Made by a program: the position numbers and the translations under genes
The notes under the pieces: generated by a model
The model's input: the letters and a program-made list of their open reading frames with translations, nothing else
Databases searched by the model: none
What the model was told of the DNA's origin: nothing
From: Candidatus Nitrosopumilus sp.
GTDB lineage: Archaea; Thermoproteota; Nitrososphaeria; Nitrososphaerales; Nitrosopumilaceae
Direction: 5' to 3'
Assembly: GCA_013002265.1 (NCBI GenBank)
Contig: JABDKK010000021.1
Span: 1 to 38,888 of the forward strand
Length of the DNA: 38,888 bases
Part shown: positions 23,846 through 32,820 of the stretch, piece after piece
How the letters are laid out: the number at the start of each line of letters is the position of its first letter
Position numbering within the stretch: position 1 is the stretch's first letter

Positions 23846-25639
23846 ATGGCTGAGGAGATTATTGAAGCAGTTGTAGAACAAACAAACGAATTTCAAAATA
23901 TTTCTGAATTAATAGCATCTTCAGAGTCATTACAAATAGCGTTTACAGTCTTAATTATTGGGATTTTAGGCATAACAATTGTTTATCGTTTTTTTTCAAA
24001 ATGGGTTTCATCTCAAAAATTTACCTATTTTAGGCCACATCTTTCAAGATTTGTTAGGGTAGGAGTATTACCGTTTTTTGCAATAATTTTAATCACTAGT
24101 ATGAATGCGTATATTCAATCATTTGAGTTATTTGACGATATTATAATGTCAGAGTCGGATGGAATTTTTTCAGATGAATTAGACAAGTCTGTATCTGAAA
24201 AGAATGCACAGAATTTATCTTCTGCTAAAACATTTGCAAAAATTCTCAATACAATTAACATTCTAGTAATCGGTTATTCAGTTGCACATCTTATTCCAAT
24301 AATTATTTCTAAAAGAGAAAAATCACATCTTGAAAAAGAAGACTATGAAGCATGGAAAGATATGAGAGGCTTTCAAGATGATGAAAATGATTTATTTCAT
24401 AAATGTTTCAAATGGGTTCCTCCAAAACACACACCAGAAGACATTTCTGATGAGGATTTTTTGGAGAATCTAAAAACAGAAGAAGGTCGAAAGTTTCTAG
24501 AGGAGTTCCGAACAACAAAAGGACTACCAATTGGAAGTTATGAACAATTAGTAAAAGATCCATTCGAGATATGGAAAAATTCTGAGAGAAAAAAGTATCG
24601 TGATTATTTTAAACAATGTGTTACAGGAGATAATCAATCAGGGAAAAAACTTAGACTGGGACAAGAAGATGAAGAAATTTATCCAATTGATACATGGAGA
24701 GAAGAAAAAAGATTAGAATCGTACGATCCAATTATTGCTGGTGGAAGACCACCAGGTTATGCAACAAGAAAGAGAAAAAATCTTCCAAAATCCATAAGCC
24801 AAATTTTACCTCTAGGAATTTTTGTTGCAGTTATAATTGGAGTAATTAATTGGTGGGGAGTTGATCTTTTTGTTTTAGCAACCGCAACAGGAGGATTAGC
24901 AATTGGAGTAGGATTAGCTTTACAGGAAACTATGCAGAACTATTTTGCATATATTTTGATAAGAAAAGACAAAATATTTTCTGAAGGTGAACGTGTCAAA
25001 CTAGATACTGGATATAATGGCTATGTACATAAAATCACGCCTAGAGTAACCTACATCAGAGATGCATTAAACGAGTCATTTGCAGTAATTCCTACAAGAC
25101 AATTGGTCAATGCTCAGATTATCAATTTCTCAAAAGAGATCAAAATGGTTCCAGCAATAGTCGAAGTTGGAGTTTCGTATCTTAATAATCCAAAACAAGT
25201 AGCTGCAATTCTTGTAAAAGTTGGAAAGCGGGCTATGAAGGAATCAATTGATAGTAAGGGCAGACATCTTGTTACACAGTTAAGATGTCCATATTTAGAA
25301 GAAAACAAACCTAGTTGTGGATGTGATAAAGATATTCATGTAGATATTAATCAGCCAGTTGTTAGATTTAATCAATTCAATGATTCATCATTAGATTTTT
25401 CGTTGTGGCTTTATGTCAGAGATTATGGTTCTCAATTCAAAGCTAAAACAGAAATGAGGATGATTATGTACGAGGAATTCAAAAAGTACGACATTAGAAT
25501 TCCATGGCCAATTAGAACTATCTATCAAGGTGATGAAAAACGTGAGGATGAAGAGATTAGAAAGTTTGATAGTCAAAGAAATGAGGTAGTGGAAGAATTT
25601 GGCATTGGTGATATTGGTCGTGGAAGTGGAGAGGACTAA
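23846..25639 (+). CDS. MscS-family mechanosensitive ion channel with large cytosolic insertion
   Basis: A 597-residue channel. Three N-terminal helices (about 28-50, 68-90 and 130-152) are followed by about 160 charged residues (155-315) before the fourth helix and the pore-lining segment ATGGLAIGVGLALQETMQNY (about 340-370). The Sm-like beta domain begins at DKIFSEGERVKLD and is followed by the C-terminal alpha/beta domain. That domain carries an unusual cysteine cluster (CPYLEENKPSCGCDKD, three cysteines) and an acidic tail. The family opens under membrane tension and releases solutes on osmotic downshock. AAAAAGGGA just upstream is a possible ribosome-binding site for the ATG. Confidence 0.88.
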   Translation: MAEEIIEAVVEQTNEFQNISELIASSESLQIAFTVLIIGILGITIVYRFFSKWVSSQKFTYFRPHLSRFVRVGVLPFFAIILITSMNAYIQSFELFDDIIMSESDGIFSDELDKSVSEKNAQNLSSAKTFAKILNTINILVIGYSVAHLIPIIISKREKSHLEKEDYEAWKDMRGFQDDENDLFHKCFKWVPPKHTPEDISDEDFLENLKTEEGRKFLEEFRTTKGLPIGSYEQLVKDPFEIWKNSERKKYRDYFKQCVTGDNQSGKKLRLGQEDEEIYPIDTWREEKRLESYDPIIAGGRPPGYATRKRKNLPKSISQILPLGIFVAVIIGVINWWGVDLFVLATATGGLAIGVGLALQETMQNYFAYILIRKDKIFSEGERVKLDTGYNGYVHKITPRVTYIRDALNESFAVIPTRQLVNAQIINFSKEIKMVPAIVEVGVSYLNNPKQVAAILVKVGKRAMKESIDSKGRHLVTQLRCPYLEENKPSCGCDKDIHVDINQPVVRFNQFNDSSLDFSLWLYVRDYGSQFKAKTEMRMIMYEEFKKYDIRIPWPIRTIYQGDEKREDEEIRKFDSQRNEVVEEFGIGDIGRGSGED

Positions 25640-25678
25640 ACTTCTCAAAACTTAAGAATCCCATCAAATCACATTTCT

Positions 25679-26560
25679 TTGTTGAGTAATTTATCAGTAA
25701 TATCAGGAAAACCATCTGAAGATTTAGCTAAATGTCTGGCAAAAAGAATTAAAGCAAATCTTGTTAAATCTGAAATTAGAATTTTTCCTGATGGAGAAAG
25801 TAAAATAACACTAGTTGGAAAACTATCAAAAAAGAAATCAATTGTTGTTCAATCAATTTATCCTCCAGTAGATACCAATTTGCTTCATGCATTATCACTG
25901 ATTTCAAAAGCTAAAGAGGCATCATCGCAAGTAATTGCAGTTATTCCATATATGGGATATGCTAGACAAGACAGAGAATTTTTACCAGGAGAAGTCATAA
26001 CCATGAAAGTTTTAGCAAAACTCTTTCAATCTTCTGGTGCATCAAAGATAATTGTAGTAGATATTCATAGTTTAATTGGCCTCAAATATTTTTCAATTAA
26101 AACAAAAAATGTCACTGCAATTCCAGATCTTGTTGAATATTTTAAAAATTTGAGCCTAAAAAACCCTATTGTAATATCTCCAGATCAGGGCGGTAAAGAT
26201 AGAGCAAAGCAATTCGCAGATAAATTTGAATCCGAATGGATTGCACTTGAAAAGAAAAGAGATAGAAAAACAGGAAAGGTAAAGATCAAAACAAAAGATA
26301 TTGATGAAATTATAGGAAGAGATGTGATTTTAGTTGATGATATGATTAGTACTGGTGGTAGTATTATCGAAGCCACGCAATTTCTAAAAAAACAAAAATG
26401 CAACCAAGTGTATGTTGCATGTACACATGCACTTCTAATGAATGGCGCTGAAAAGAAAATCAAAAAAGCTGGTGTGACAAGAATTGTTAGTGCAAATACA
26501 ATTCCAAATAAAACATCAGTAGTTGATGTTTCTAAAACAATTGCAAAGGCAATAGAGTAA
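25679..26560 (+). CDS. prs: ribose-phosphate pyrophosphokinase (PRPP synthetase)
   Basis: This 293-residue enzyme transfers diphosphate from ATP to ribose 5-phosphate, giving PRPP for nucleotide, histidine and cofactor synthesis. Motifs are IFPDGES, the catalytic flexible-loop region PYMGYARQDREF, DQGGKDRAKQFA, and the PRPP-binding loop VDDMISTGGSI. The start is one of two adjacent TTG codons (25679 or 25682). It is the first gene of a four-gene overlapping operon: its stop shares one base with the next ATG (TAATG). Confidence 0.94.
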   Translation: MLSNLSVISGKPSEDLAKCLAKRIKANLVKSEIRIFPDGESKITLVGKLSKKKSIVVQSIYPPVDTNLLHALSLISKAKEASSQVIAVIPYMGYARQDREFLPGEVITMKVLAKLFQSSGASKIIVVDIHSLIGLKYFSIKTKNVTAIPDLVEYFKNLSLKNPIVISPDQGGKDRAKQFADKFESEWIALEKKRDRKTGKVKIKTKDIDEIIGRDVILVDDMISTGGSIIEATQFLKKQKCNQVYVACTHALLMNGAEKKIKKAGVTRIVSANTIPNKTSVVDVSKTIAKAIE

Positions 26561-27507
26561 TGCCAGAAAGTTTTTTTGTTCTATCTAAAGATAATTTAGA
26601 ACTTGCAATAGATGAAATTACTGCAATATCAAAAATGTATGATAGATTTTCTAAGGTGAAAGCACTAACAAATTTAGTTATTATTCAATCAAAAATCAAT
26701 TGGAATGAAATTGCTAAACGGGCTTCATTTGTCAAAGTATCAGGACAGATATTACGAAAAATGTCAGGATTATTTCTAGACGAAGACAATTTTGAAGTAT
26801 TAAAAAATGCAAAAAGTTTTGGCTGTAGAATTATTAATTTATCTTCAAATCAATTCAATATTCCCGAATTAGAAAATTCTATGGGGGATATGATATCCAA
26901 ATTTTCACATGCAAAAGTAGAACTTGAAGATCCGGATATCACAGTTTATCTAATTTTTACTAATCAAGAAAATTTTTTTGGTTTTTCAAAAAGGAGTAAA
27001 AATGATCATATTCCAAAAAAAATTAAAACCCACCCACATGAATTAGATCGAAAAATGACTCGACTGATGTTAAATCTTGTAGGACTAAAGGAGGGTGAAA
27101 CAGTATGTGATCCATTTTGTGGTACAGGCACTACCCTTTTGGAGGCTGAAACAATTGGTATTCATGCAATTGGGATAGATTTTGATAAAAAAATGTGTGA
27201 AATTTCAAAACAAAATCTCAAGGCAAATGGATACAAGTCAGAGGTCATAAATGGAGATTTTCAAGAAATGTTAAAAATTTCTGAAAAATATGATGGAATA
27301 GTAACAGATCTGCCTTATGGAAGAGCATCAAAAGTTTCTGGAAATCCTGAAAAAATTTTAAAAAAATTCTTCTCAATTTTGCCTAAAAGAAAGAAAATAG
27401 CAGTTATGTACAAAAAAGAACTTGGTGTAAATTTAAAATTAAAAGGATTAAAAAAATATGAAATCTATAGGCATAAAAGCTTGACAAGGACAATTCTGAT
27501 TAAATGA
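26560..27507 (+). CDS. tRNA (guanine10-N2)-methyltransferase, Trm-G10/Trm11-type
   Basis: A 315-residue RNA methylase. The N-terminal half (about 1-150) is consistent with a THUMP-like RNA-binding region. The catalytic half starts at HPHELDRKMTRLMLNL, a hallmark of the Trm-G10 group, then VCDPFCGTGTTLLEAE, the SAM-binding motif I. The catalytic motif IV reads TDLPYGRAS instead of the usual DPPY, a one-residue change. It likely methylates N2 of G10 in tRNA. It is translationally coupled to prs by a one-base overlap and to rnz by an ATGA overlap. Confidence 0.83.
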   Translation: MPESFFVLSKDNLELAIDEITAISKMYDRFSKVKALTNLVIIQSKINWNEIAKRASFVKVSGQILRKMSGLFLDEDNFEVLKNAKSFGCRIINLSSNQFNIPELENSMGDMISKFSHAKVELEDPDITVYLIFTNQENFFGFSKRSKNDHIPKKIKTHPHELDRKMTRLMLNLVGLKEGETVCDPFCGTGTTLLEAETIGIHAIGIDFDKKMCEISKQNLKANGYKSEVINGDFQEMLKISEKYDGIVTDLPYGRASKVSGNPEKILKKFFSILPKRKKIAVMYKKELGVNLKLKGLKKYEIYRHKSLTRTILIK

Positions 27508-28403
27508 AACTTGTTTTCCTTGGTACATCAGCAGCTCAACCTACTGAGCATAGAGGTTTATCTTGTATTTGTTTAGAGAGAGATGGAGAAATTCTAATGT
27601 TTGATGCGGGAGAAGCATCACAAATTTCGTATATGAAATCAGGTTTGGGTTGGAATAAAAAAATGACAATTTTTGTAACACACCTACATGGTGATCATTG
27701 TGTTGGAATTTTAGGATTATTACAAACTATGTCGATGCAAAAAAGAACTGAAACATTAGAAATTTTTGGGCCAAGTGGAATTGAGGAATTTATTGGTGCA
27801 AATATTAAAATTTTAAATTTTGGTTTATCTTTTCCAGTACTAATTAATACAATAAAGGAAGGAAAAATTCTTGAAAATAGTAAGTTTTCAATTTTTGCAT
27901 GTAAAGCAAATCATTCTATAACAGCATTTTCATACTTATTTGAAGAAAAAGACAAGCCTGGAAGATTTAACGTTGAAAAAGCAAAAGAATTGGGAGTTCC
28001 AGAAGGTGAATTATGGAATAAATTACAAAAGGGAAATAGTATTAACATTAATGATAAAAAAATAATTCCTCAACAAGTATTAGGAGAAAAACGTCCAGGT
28101 AAAAAAATAGGAATTTCAGGAGATACAATGCCAACTAAGGAATTAGAACAATTTTTTGAAGGAAGTGATTACCTTGTTTTTGATTCAACGTTTTTAGATG
28201 AAGAAAAACAGAAAGCTCAAGAAACATCTCATTCAACGGCAAAACAAGCTGCAACATTAGCAAAAAATGCCAATGTTAAGAATTTAGTTTTAACGCATTT
28301 TTCTGCAAGATATAAAGATGAAGAAGACCATTTGAAAGAAGCTCAGGAGATTCATAATTCTGTTATAACTGCCAGAGATCTTTTAGAAATAGAGATCAAA
28401 TGA
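27504..28403 (+). CDS. rnz: ribonuclease Z (tRNA 3' endonuclease)
   Basis: This 299-residue metallo-beta-lactamase-fold nuclease removes the 3' trailer of precursor tRNAs before CCA addition. The zinc signature is H60-L-H62-G-D64-H65. Supporting motifs are NHSI with an exosite-like insertion, SGDTMP, and the late LTHFSARY histidine. The length matches short-form RNase Z. It overlaps its neighbours by 4 bp on both sides, so it is coupled in the operon. Pairing with a tRNA methylase fits a tRNA maturation theme, and tRNA-Pro in this window lacks a genomic CCA. Confidence 0.94.
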   Translation: MKLVFLGTSAAQPTEHRGLSCICLERDGEILMFDAGEASQISYMKSGLGWNKKMTIFVTHLHGDHCVGILGLLQTMSMQKRTETLEIFGPSGIEEFIGANIKILNFGLSFPVLINTIKEGKILENSKFSIFACKANHSITAFSYLFEEKDKPGRFNVEKAKELGVPEGELWNKLQKGNSININDKKIIPQQVLGEKRPGKKIGISGDTMPTKELEQFFEGSDYLVFDSTFLDEEKQKAQETSHSTAKQAATLAKNANVKNLVLTHFSARYKDEEDHLKEAQEIHNSVITARDLLEIEIK

Positions 28404-29128
28404 GAAATTATGAATCCATTAGAGAGTGGATAAAAAATTTGAAAAAAATTGTATTTGTAACCGGTGCAGGGATCTCTCAAGAAAGTGGAATTCCAACTTT
28501 TCGAGGAAAGGATGGATTATGGAGAAATTATGATGCAATGAAATTGGCAACAATTGATGCATTTTATGAAAATCCAAAAATAGTTTGGGAATGGTACAGT
28601 GAAAGAAGAAGGAATATCATCTCTGCATTACCTAACATGGGTCACAGAGCAATTGCAGAATTAGAAAAATATGCTGAAGTTGTAGTTTTAACACAAAATA
28701 TTGATGGTCTACATCAAAAATCTGGAAGTACCAAAGTATTAGAGTTACATGGTAGTATACTGAAAATAAAATGCACGGTTTGTAATTATAGGGATGAAAT
28801 CCTTACAGAGTTTACTGAGAATCCACCTAATTGTAAATGTGGAAATATACTTAGGCCAGAAGTAGTATGGTTTGGCGAACAATTGCCTCAAGATGTATGG
28901 CAAGAAGCAATTATTCACGTCAATCAATGTGATCTTATGATTGTAGCTGGAACATCACTTGTTGTTTCACCAGCAAACATACTTCCTACATATGCCAAAC
29001 AAAATAATGCATTTTTAGTAGAAATAAATCCTGAAGATACTGAAATGTCATTAGAAATGGATTTAGTAATTAGAGATACTAGTGCAAATGCTTTGCCAAA
29101 AATTCTTTCATTGTTTAAAGAAAATTAG
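28400..29128 (+). CDS. cobB: NAD-dependent protein deacetylase/deacylase (Sir2 family)
   Basis: This 242-residue sirtuin removes acyl groups from lysines using NAD+. The NAD-binding GAGISQESGIPTFRG begins at residue 22, TQNIDGLH is at about 98-105, and the catalytic histidine is H117 in ELHG. The zinc site uses C125-x2-C128 and C145-x-C147 (CKCG, a one-residue shorter second pair). LRPEVVWFGE is typical of class III/U types. In archaea Sir2 can deacetylate Alba and acetyl-CoA synthetase. It is the last gene of the prs operon, overlapping rnz by 4 bp. Confidence 0.94.
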   Translation: MRNYESIREWIKNLKKIVFVTGAGISQESGIPTFRGKDGLWRNYDAMKLATIDAFYENPKIVWEWYSERRRNIISALPNMGHRAIAELEKYAEVVVLTQNIDGLHQKSGSTKVLELHGSILKIKCTVCNYRDEILTEFTENPPNCKCGNILRPEVVWFGEQLPQDVWQEAIIHVNQCDLMIVAGTSLVVSPANILPTYAKQNNAFLVEINPEDTEMSLEMDLVIRDTSANALPKILSLFKEN

Positions 29129-29129
29129 A

Positions 29130-29498
29130 TCATGATTGAGTTAACATGCCATTAATTTTTGAATCTGAATTATCACCTGGATTAAAAACTGAAGATAAAA
29201 TTATACCATATTCTTCATGCAATGCAACCATATCGATGTAATAAGGAATATCTGATACGCCATTAACAGTTGTTACAAACATAGATGTGTAAAATGTTCC
29301 TGAAAAAATTTCTTTTTGTTCTGTTCTAATTTTCACAATTACGCTATTTGTTTTTCCACTAGAATCATAATATTGAAGAAGAATATTTTCTGATCGCTGA
29401 AGTATAGATAAAGATAATGTTTCATAAGTTATCGGTTCCCCATTTTTAGCAATTATATTAGTTTTAGATGAAATCTCAGATGATGTAGTTGAAAATTC
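29130..29498 (-). pseudogene. 3' half of a gene interrupted by an in-frame TAA
   Basis: The frame of the upstream gene continues without any shift for 122 more codons after its TAA stop (29499-29501). This stretch is coding-like: strand-rich, with segments such as SILQRSENILLQYYDSSG, then TFYTSMFVTTVNG and a proline-glycine turn. No ATG opens it; only a GTG at 29336 would start a 68-residue piece. It lies directly after the Sir2 gene on the opposite strand, so its own stop at 29130 converges with it. The simplest reading is one ancestral protein of about 243 residues broken by a point mutation, a sequencing error, or stop-codon readthrough. Confidence 0.6.
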
Positions 29499-29861
29499 TT
29501 ATTTTGAATTATCAACAAAAATATTTTTTATAGATTTTAAAGGATCAAAATTAGAAATATCTTCACTGACTATTTTTTGAGAAGAACTTTTTACATTGTT
29601 TATTTCATCAACAATCTGTTCACCAACTTCACTTATTTCATCAGATATGCTACTGCTAGTTTTATCTACAATATTATCAAGAGAATTATCAAGTCTTTTC
29701 TCTATAGAATCCGTTGTTTTAAAACCTAGATTAGAGACATCATCCTGCAAGGAATCAAAAACAGAGGCTGAAGTTGTTGGAAAAAGAGTATCAATCTCAG
29801 TAGAGAAGATCATGCCTGTAAGAATAACTATGCCTGCAATTATGCCTAATTTTATGAGCAT
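29499..29861 (-). CDS. membrane-anchored coiled-coil protein (possibly 5' half of a split gene)
   Basis: A 120-residue frame with an N-terminal membrane helix (about 3-21, LGIIAGIVILTGMIF) and an outside part of serine/aspartate-rich helices with a heptad-like pattern (about 40-110, repeats such as SLDNIVDKT, SISDEISEVGEQIVDEI). It has no enzyme motif. The frame ends at TAA, but the same frame continues into the stretch at 29130-29498, so the natural protein may be twice as long. Whether the short form is stable and functional cannot be judged here. Confidence 0.65.
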   Translation of the reverse strand: MLIKLGIIAGIVILTGMIFSTEIDTLFPTTSASVFDSLQDDVSNLGFKTTDSIEKRLDNSLDNIVDKTSSSISDEISEVGEQIVDEINNVKSSSQKIVSEDISNFDPLKSIKNIFVDNSK

Positions 29862-29934
29862 GTTTAAAAATTCTAAAAAATAGATTTTAGATTCATACTA
29901 AAAAAAATAGTTCGTAATGATTGAATTTTCTTAG

Positions 29935-30336
29935 CTAATCATTTCCAAAGGCAATCCATTCAATAATTCTATCAAGGTCTGGTGAAGAAATGACCACTTT
30001 AATTGGACCTAATGGGGATTCTTCATCTTGTTCACAAATTGCAATTTTTCCCACATATGCGGCTTGCTTATTAAGATAAAACCAGGTAGAACTATTTTCA
30101 TAGTTTTTTTCAAGATATTTTCTATAAGTTTTTTGAGAGCGTTTATTATGAATTGCTTCATATATTTTTTCAAAAGATCTCAAATCTCTAGAGGAAGCAA
30201 CAACGGAAAAATTTTGAAATTCAATATTTGATAATGGAAAAATATTTGAAATTGTATTAATTATTTTCTGAGAATCTTCAGAAGGATTTACTGAGCAAAA
30301 CATCTCAATTTTGCATTTAATGCTTGGAATATTCAT
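29935..30336 (-). CDS. UPF0201 family protein (archaeal RNA-binding-like)
   Basis: This 133-residue archaeal protein has the UPF0201 markers: an N-terminal strand with NPSEDSQKIINTISNIFP, a charged helix around RSQKTYRKYLEK, then WFYLNKQAAYVGKIAI and SPLGPIKVVI with a late WIAFGND. The fold is predicted to be RRM/DUF54-like and may bind RNA. It overlaps the UPF0200 kinase gene by 4 bp. Because fused UPF0200/UPF0201 proteins exist in other archaea (AF_1395 of Archaeoglobus is one I recall), the two likely work together. The biological role is not established. Confidence 0.85.
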   Translation of the reverse strand: MNIPSIKCKIEMFCSVNPSEDSQKIINTISNIFPLSNIEFQNFSVVASSRDLRSFEKIYEAIHNKRSQKTYRKYLEKNYENSSTWFYLNKQAAYVGKIAICEQDEESPLGPIKVVISSPDLDRIIEWIAFGND

Positions 30337-30881
30337 TCTATCCAGCTTTGAATAATTTTATATGCATTTTGAACTAATTGTTCTTTTGTTAAATCAATAT
30401 TCGTTATTGCATAATCAGATAATGCAATTGAATTACTTATTCCTACACCTAATTCTCGATTATCTCTTTCTTCAAAATGCTCTTTTGTTTGTGGATCATC
30501 TGTTCTTCCTCTTTTTTGTAAGAAATCAAATCTTCGATCTGTTGATGCATGAATAGCTAATAGTTTCACATTTCCAAATTTTTTAAGAACTGAAATTTCT
30601 TCATTAGATCTAACACCATCAATTAAGATTACATTTGAAGAGGAAGTTTCTATATCAGGTTTGATTAACTCTGCAATTGCACCTGGTCCATTGTTATCTC
30701 TTAACTCAAGCATAAGTTTTCCAAGATTTTCCCTAGATGGTTCAATGTTTCTTTTTTTTGCTTCATTTCTTACAGCATTTCCCATATTGATAATATCATA
30801 ACCTTTTGATTTCAAACCATCAGCAATTGTTGATTTTCCAGCTCCTGGCATACCTGTTAAACAAACAATTAGTTTTGTCAT
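30333..30881 (-). CDS. UPF0200 family P-loop kinase (dephospho-CoA kinase/adenylate kinase-like)
   Basis: A 182-residue nucleotide kinase. The Walker A is CLTGMPGAGKST (about 7-17). NMGNAVRNEAKKR is the substrate-binding helix of UPF0200, followed by VILIDGVRSNEE and a lid with RTDDPQTKEHFEERD. The family is related to dephospho-CoA kinases and nucleoside monophosphate kinases; the true substrate is not established. It forms a coupled pair with the UPF0201 gene through a 4-bp ATGA overlap. The neighbour on the right (thpR) is divergent. Confidence 0.87.
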   Translation of the reverse strand: MTKLIVCLTGMPGAGKSTIADGLKSKGYDIINMGNAVRNEAKKRNIEPSRENLGKLMLELRDNNGPGAIAELIKPDIETSSSNVILIDGVRSNEEISVLKKFGNVKLLAIHASTDRRFDFLQKRGRTDDPQTKEHFEERDNRELGVGISNSIALSDYAITNIDLTKEQLVQNAYKIIQSWIE

Positions 30882-30921
30882 ACTAAATAAAAAAAACTCA
30901 GGTCTATGAAGCTACCGGAAA

Positions 30922-30931
30922 TTATTATAAG
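30922..30931 (+). promoter_or_regulatory. TATA-like box for the thpR-cca operon
   Basis: TTATTATAAG lies 22-31 bp upstream of the ATG at 30953, compatible with a leaderless transcript of the thpR-cca-kinase operon. Confidence 0.4.
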
Positions 30932-30952
30932 CATTATTAAAAAAATGTTATA

Positions 30953-31492
30953 ATGCGAACTTTTGTAGCAGTTGAAATTTCAAATATTAGTGTAATTAAG
31001 GAGATAGAGAAATTTCAGTCTCAAAGAAATTTTAATGCTAAAGCAGTTGAAACAAAAAATTTGCATTTTACATTACAATTTGTAGGTGAAATTTCTGATG
31101 ATGACTCCCAAAAGATTATTTCAGCTCTTAAAAAAATAGAATTTACAGGTTTTGAAGTAAATTTAGAAGGAATTGGAGCTTTTCCAAAGCCAAAATTTCC
31201 AAGAGTTATTTGGATTGGTACAGATAGTCAAGGAGGAGATAGTTTAATCAAATTATCAAAATTAGTTCAAAATGCATTAGAGCCATTAGGGTATAATCAG
31301 GATAAACCATTCAAGCCCCATTTGACAGTATTTAGAATTAAAAAGAAGATTGGGGACATTACAGAGGAATTGGAAAAACAGAAATCGCTGAATTTTGGAA
31401 TTCAAGAAGTAACAAGTTTGAAATTTAAAAAAAGCGAATTAACCCCAAATGGACCAATCTATTCTGATATTACGGAGATAAAATGTATATGA
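30953..31492 (+). CDS. thpR: RNA 2',3'-cyclic phosphodiesterase (2H family, LigT/ThpR)
   Basis: This 179-residue 2H phosphoesterase opens RNA 2',3'-cyclic phosphates. Both catalytic tetrapeptides are present: H38-F-T40 in LHFTLQF, and H123-L-T125 in PHLTVFRI. The length and order match archaeal ThpR. It is the first gene of a run with cca and the kinase, overlapping cca by 10 bp, so all three are cotranscribed. The pairing with cca suggests a role in trimming or healing tRNA 3' ends, consistent with the tRNA-Pro downstream. Confidence 0.92.
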   Translation: MRTFVAVEISNISVIKEIEKFQSQRNFNAKAVETKNLHFTLQFVGEISDDDSQKIISALKKIEFTGFEVNLEGIGAFPKPKFPRVIWIGTDSQGGDSLIKLSKLVQNALEPLGYNQDKPFKPHLTVFRIKKKIGDITEELEKQKSLNFGIQEVTSLKFKKSELTPNGPIYSDITEIKCI

Positions 31493-32820
31493 AAAATATA
31501 ATTTCAAAGGCAACAAAGATGGTAATTCCATCTGTGACAATACAAAAAGATAAACAAGAAGTAGCTAAATTAGCATTTAATTTAGTTAAAAAAGAAGTTA
31601 AAAAATTTACTGAAGTGACTGGATTAGAGTTTGGTGGTTCTTATGCAAAAGGAACTTGGTTAAAGGAAGATGCAGATATTGATATTTTCATTAGATTTGA
31701 AAATTCAATTTCGGATGATAAATTTGAAAAAATTTCAAGGAAGATAGGTTTTGAATCATTAAAAAAATATTCGCCATATGTAAGATATTCAGAGCATCCA
31801 TATGTTGAAGCTGAAATTAAGAATACAAAGATCAATGTTGTTCCATTTTTTGATGTTAAACCAGGTCAGTGGAAAAGTTCGGCAGATAGATCTCCATATC
31901 ATACTAGCTTTATGAAAAAATCATTATCAGAAAAAATGAAGAATGAGGTCAGAGTTTTAAAAACATTTCTTAAATCAAATGGAATTTATGGTGCTGAAAT
32001 TGCTAAACAGGGTTTTAGTGGTTATGTATCAGAAGTATTGATTTTAAATTACGAAAGTTTTGAGAATGTAATTAAATCAATTGCAAAAATAAAAGAAAAT
32101 CAAGTTATTGGTAACGCAAAAAAGAAATTCGATACATCAATAGTAATCATAGATCCAATTGATAGTAGTAGAAATTTAGCAGCTGCAATTTCTGATGTAA
32201 ATATTGGAAAATTTATTTTAGCTGCTAGAGGATTTAAAGAAAAAGCTAAACTGGATCATTTTAAAAAGAAAAAAATCAGTATTTCTAAAAAGCATTGGGA
32301 TAATTTACTAATTGTTAAATTTAATTTTAAAATTAGAAGTCCAGATATTATATGGGGTCAAATTAAGAGAGTTACTTCATCCTTATCCACACAATTAGAG
32401 TCAGGTGGATTTCATGTTTTACGAAGTAAATCCCATACAGATCAGCAGAAGGAAGCCTATCTATTTTTTCTTTTAGAATCTATGAAAATTCCAACTACCT
32501 ATATTAAGAATGGACCTGAGTTTTTCAGAGAAAATAGCTCAAAGAGTTTTGTAAGTAAAAATTTGAGAAATTCTCAATTAATGTGGATAGGAAAAAACAA
32601 AAAGATAATTTCATTAGAAAAAAGAAAACATACAGAAGCAAGTAAATTTTTGACAGATTTTCTAAAAAATAATCTTAAAACAGGCATACCTAAAGGGATT
32701 CAATCAGATCTTAAACATGGTTTCAAAATTTTTGTTGGTAGTAAAAATTTAAGCAAATCAATTAAAGAGGAAGCAAATGAATTGATTTCAACTGATGGAA
32801 CAATCCTTCATTTCAATTAA
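31483..32820 (+). CDS. cca: CCA-adding tRNA nucleotidyltransferase, archaeal class I
   Basis: This 445-residue enzyme adds or repairs the 3' CCA of tRNAs without a nucleic acid template. The nucleotidyltransferase core shows FGGSYAKGTW and the metal-binding DADID (D65, D67). NVVPFFDV and the tyrosine-rich PYVRYSEHPYV segments follow as in archaeal class I CCA enzymes. The start is the ATG at 31483 or, less likely, 31489. It overlaps thpR by 10 bp and the kinase by 26 bp, indicating tight coupling. The tRNA-Pro gene in this window does not encode CCA, so this enzyme is needed for it. Confidence 0.94.
   Translation: MYMKNIISKATKMVIPSVTIQKDKQEVAKLAFNLVKKEVKKFTEVTGLEFGGSYAKGTWLKEDADIDIFIRFENSISDDKFEKISRKIGFESLKKYSPYVRYSEHPYVEAEIKNTKINVVPFFDVKPGQWKSSADRSPYHTSFMKKSLSEKMKNEVRVLKTFLKSNGIYGAEIAKQGFSGYVSEVLILNYESFENVIKSIAKIKENQVIGNAKKKFDTSIVIIDPIDSSRNLAAAISDVNIGKFILAARGFKEKAKLDHFKKKKISISKKHWDNLLIVKFNFKIRSPDIIWGQIKRVTSSLSTQLESGGFHVLRSKSHTDQQKEAYLFFLLESMKIPTTYIKNGPEFFRENSSKSFVSKNLRNSQLMWIGKNKKIISLEKRKHTEASKFLTDFLKNNLKTGIPKGIQSDLKHGFKIFVGSKNLSKSIKEEANELISTDGTILHFN

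Noticed and set aside
29499..29501. Possible selenocysteine or pyrrolysine recoding at the in-frame stop
   Set aside because: The stop is TAA; Sec uses TGA and Pyl uses TAG. Ordinary readthrough or a point mutation is more likely.
29596..29883. 95-residue plus-strand frame antisense to the coiled-coil gene
   Set aside because: It is a shadow of the minus-strand gene, serine-rich because of codon bias on the other strand, and has no recognisable motif.
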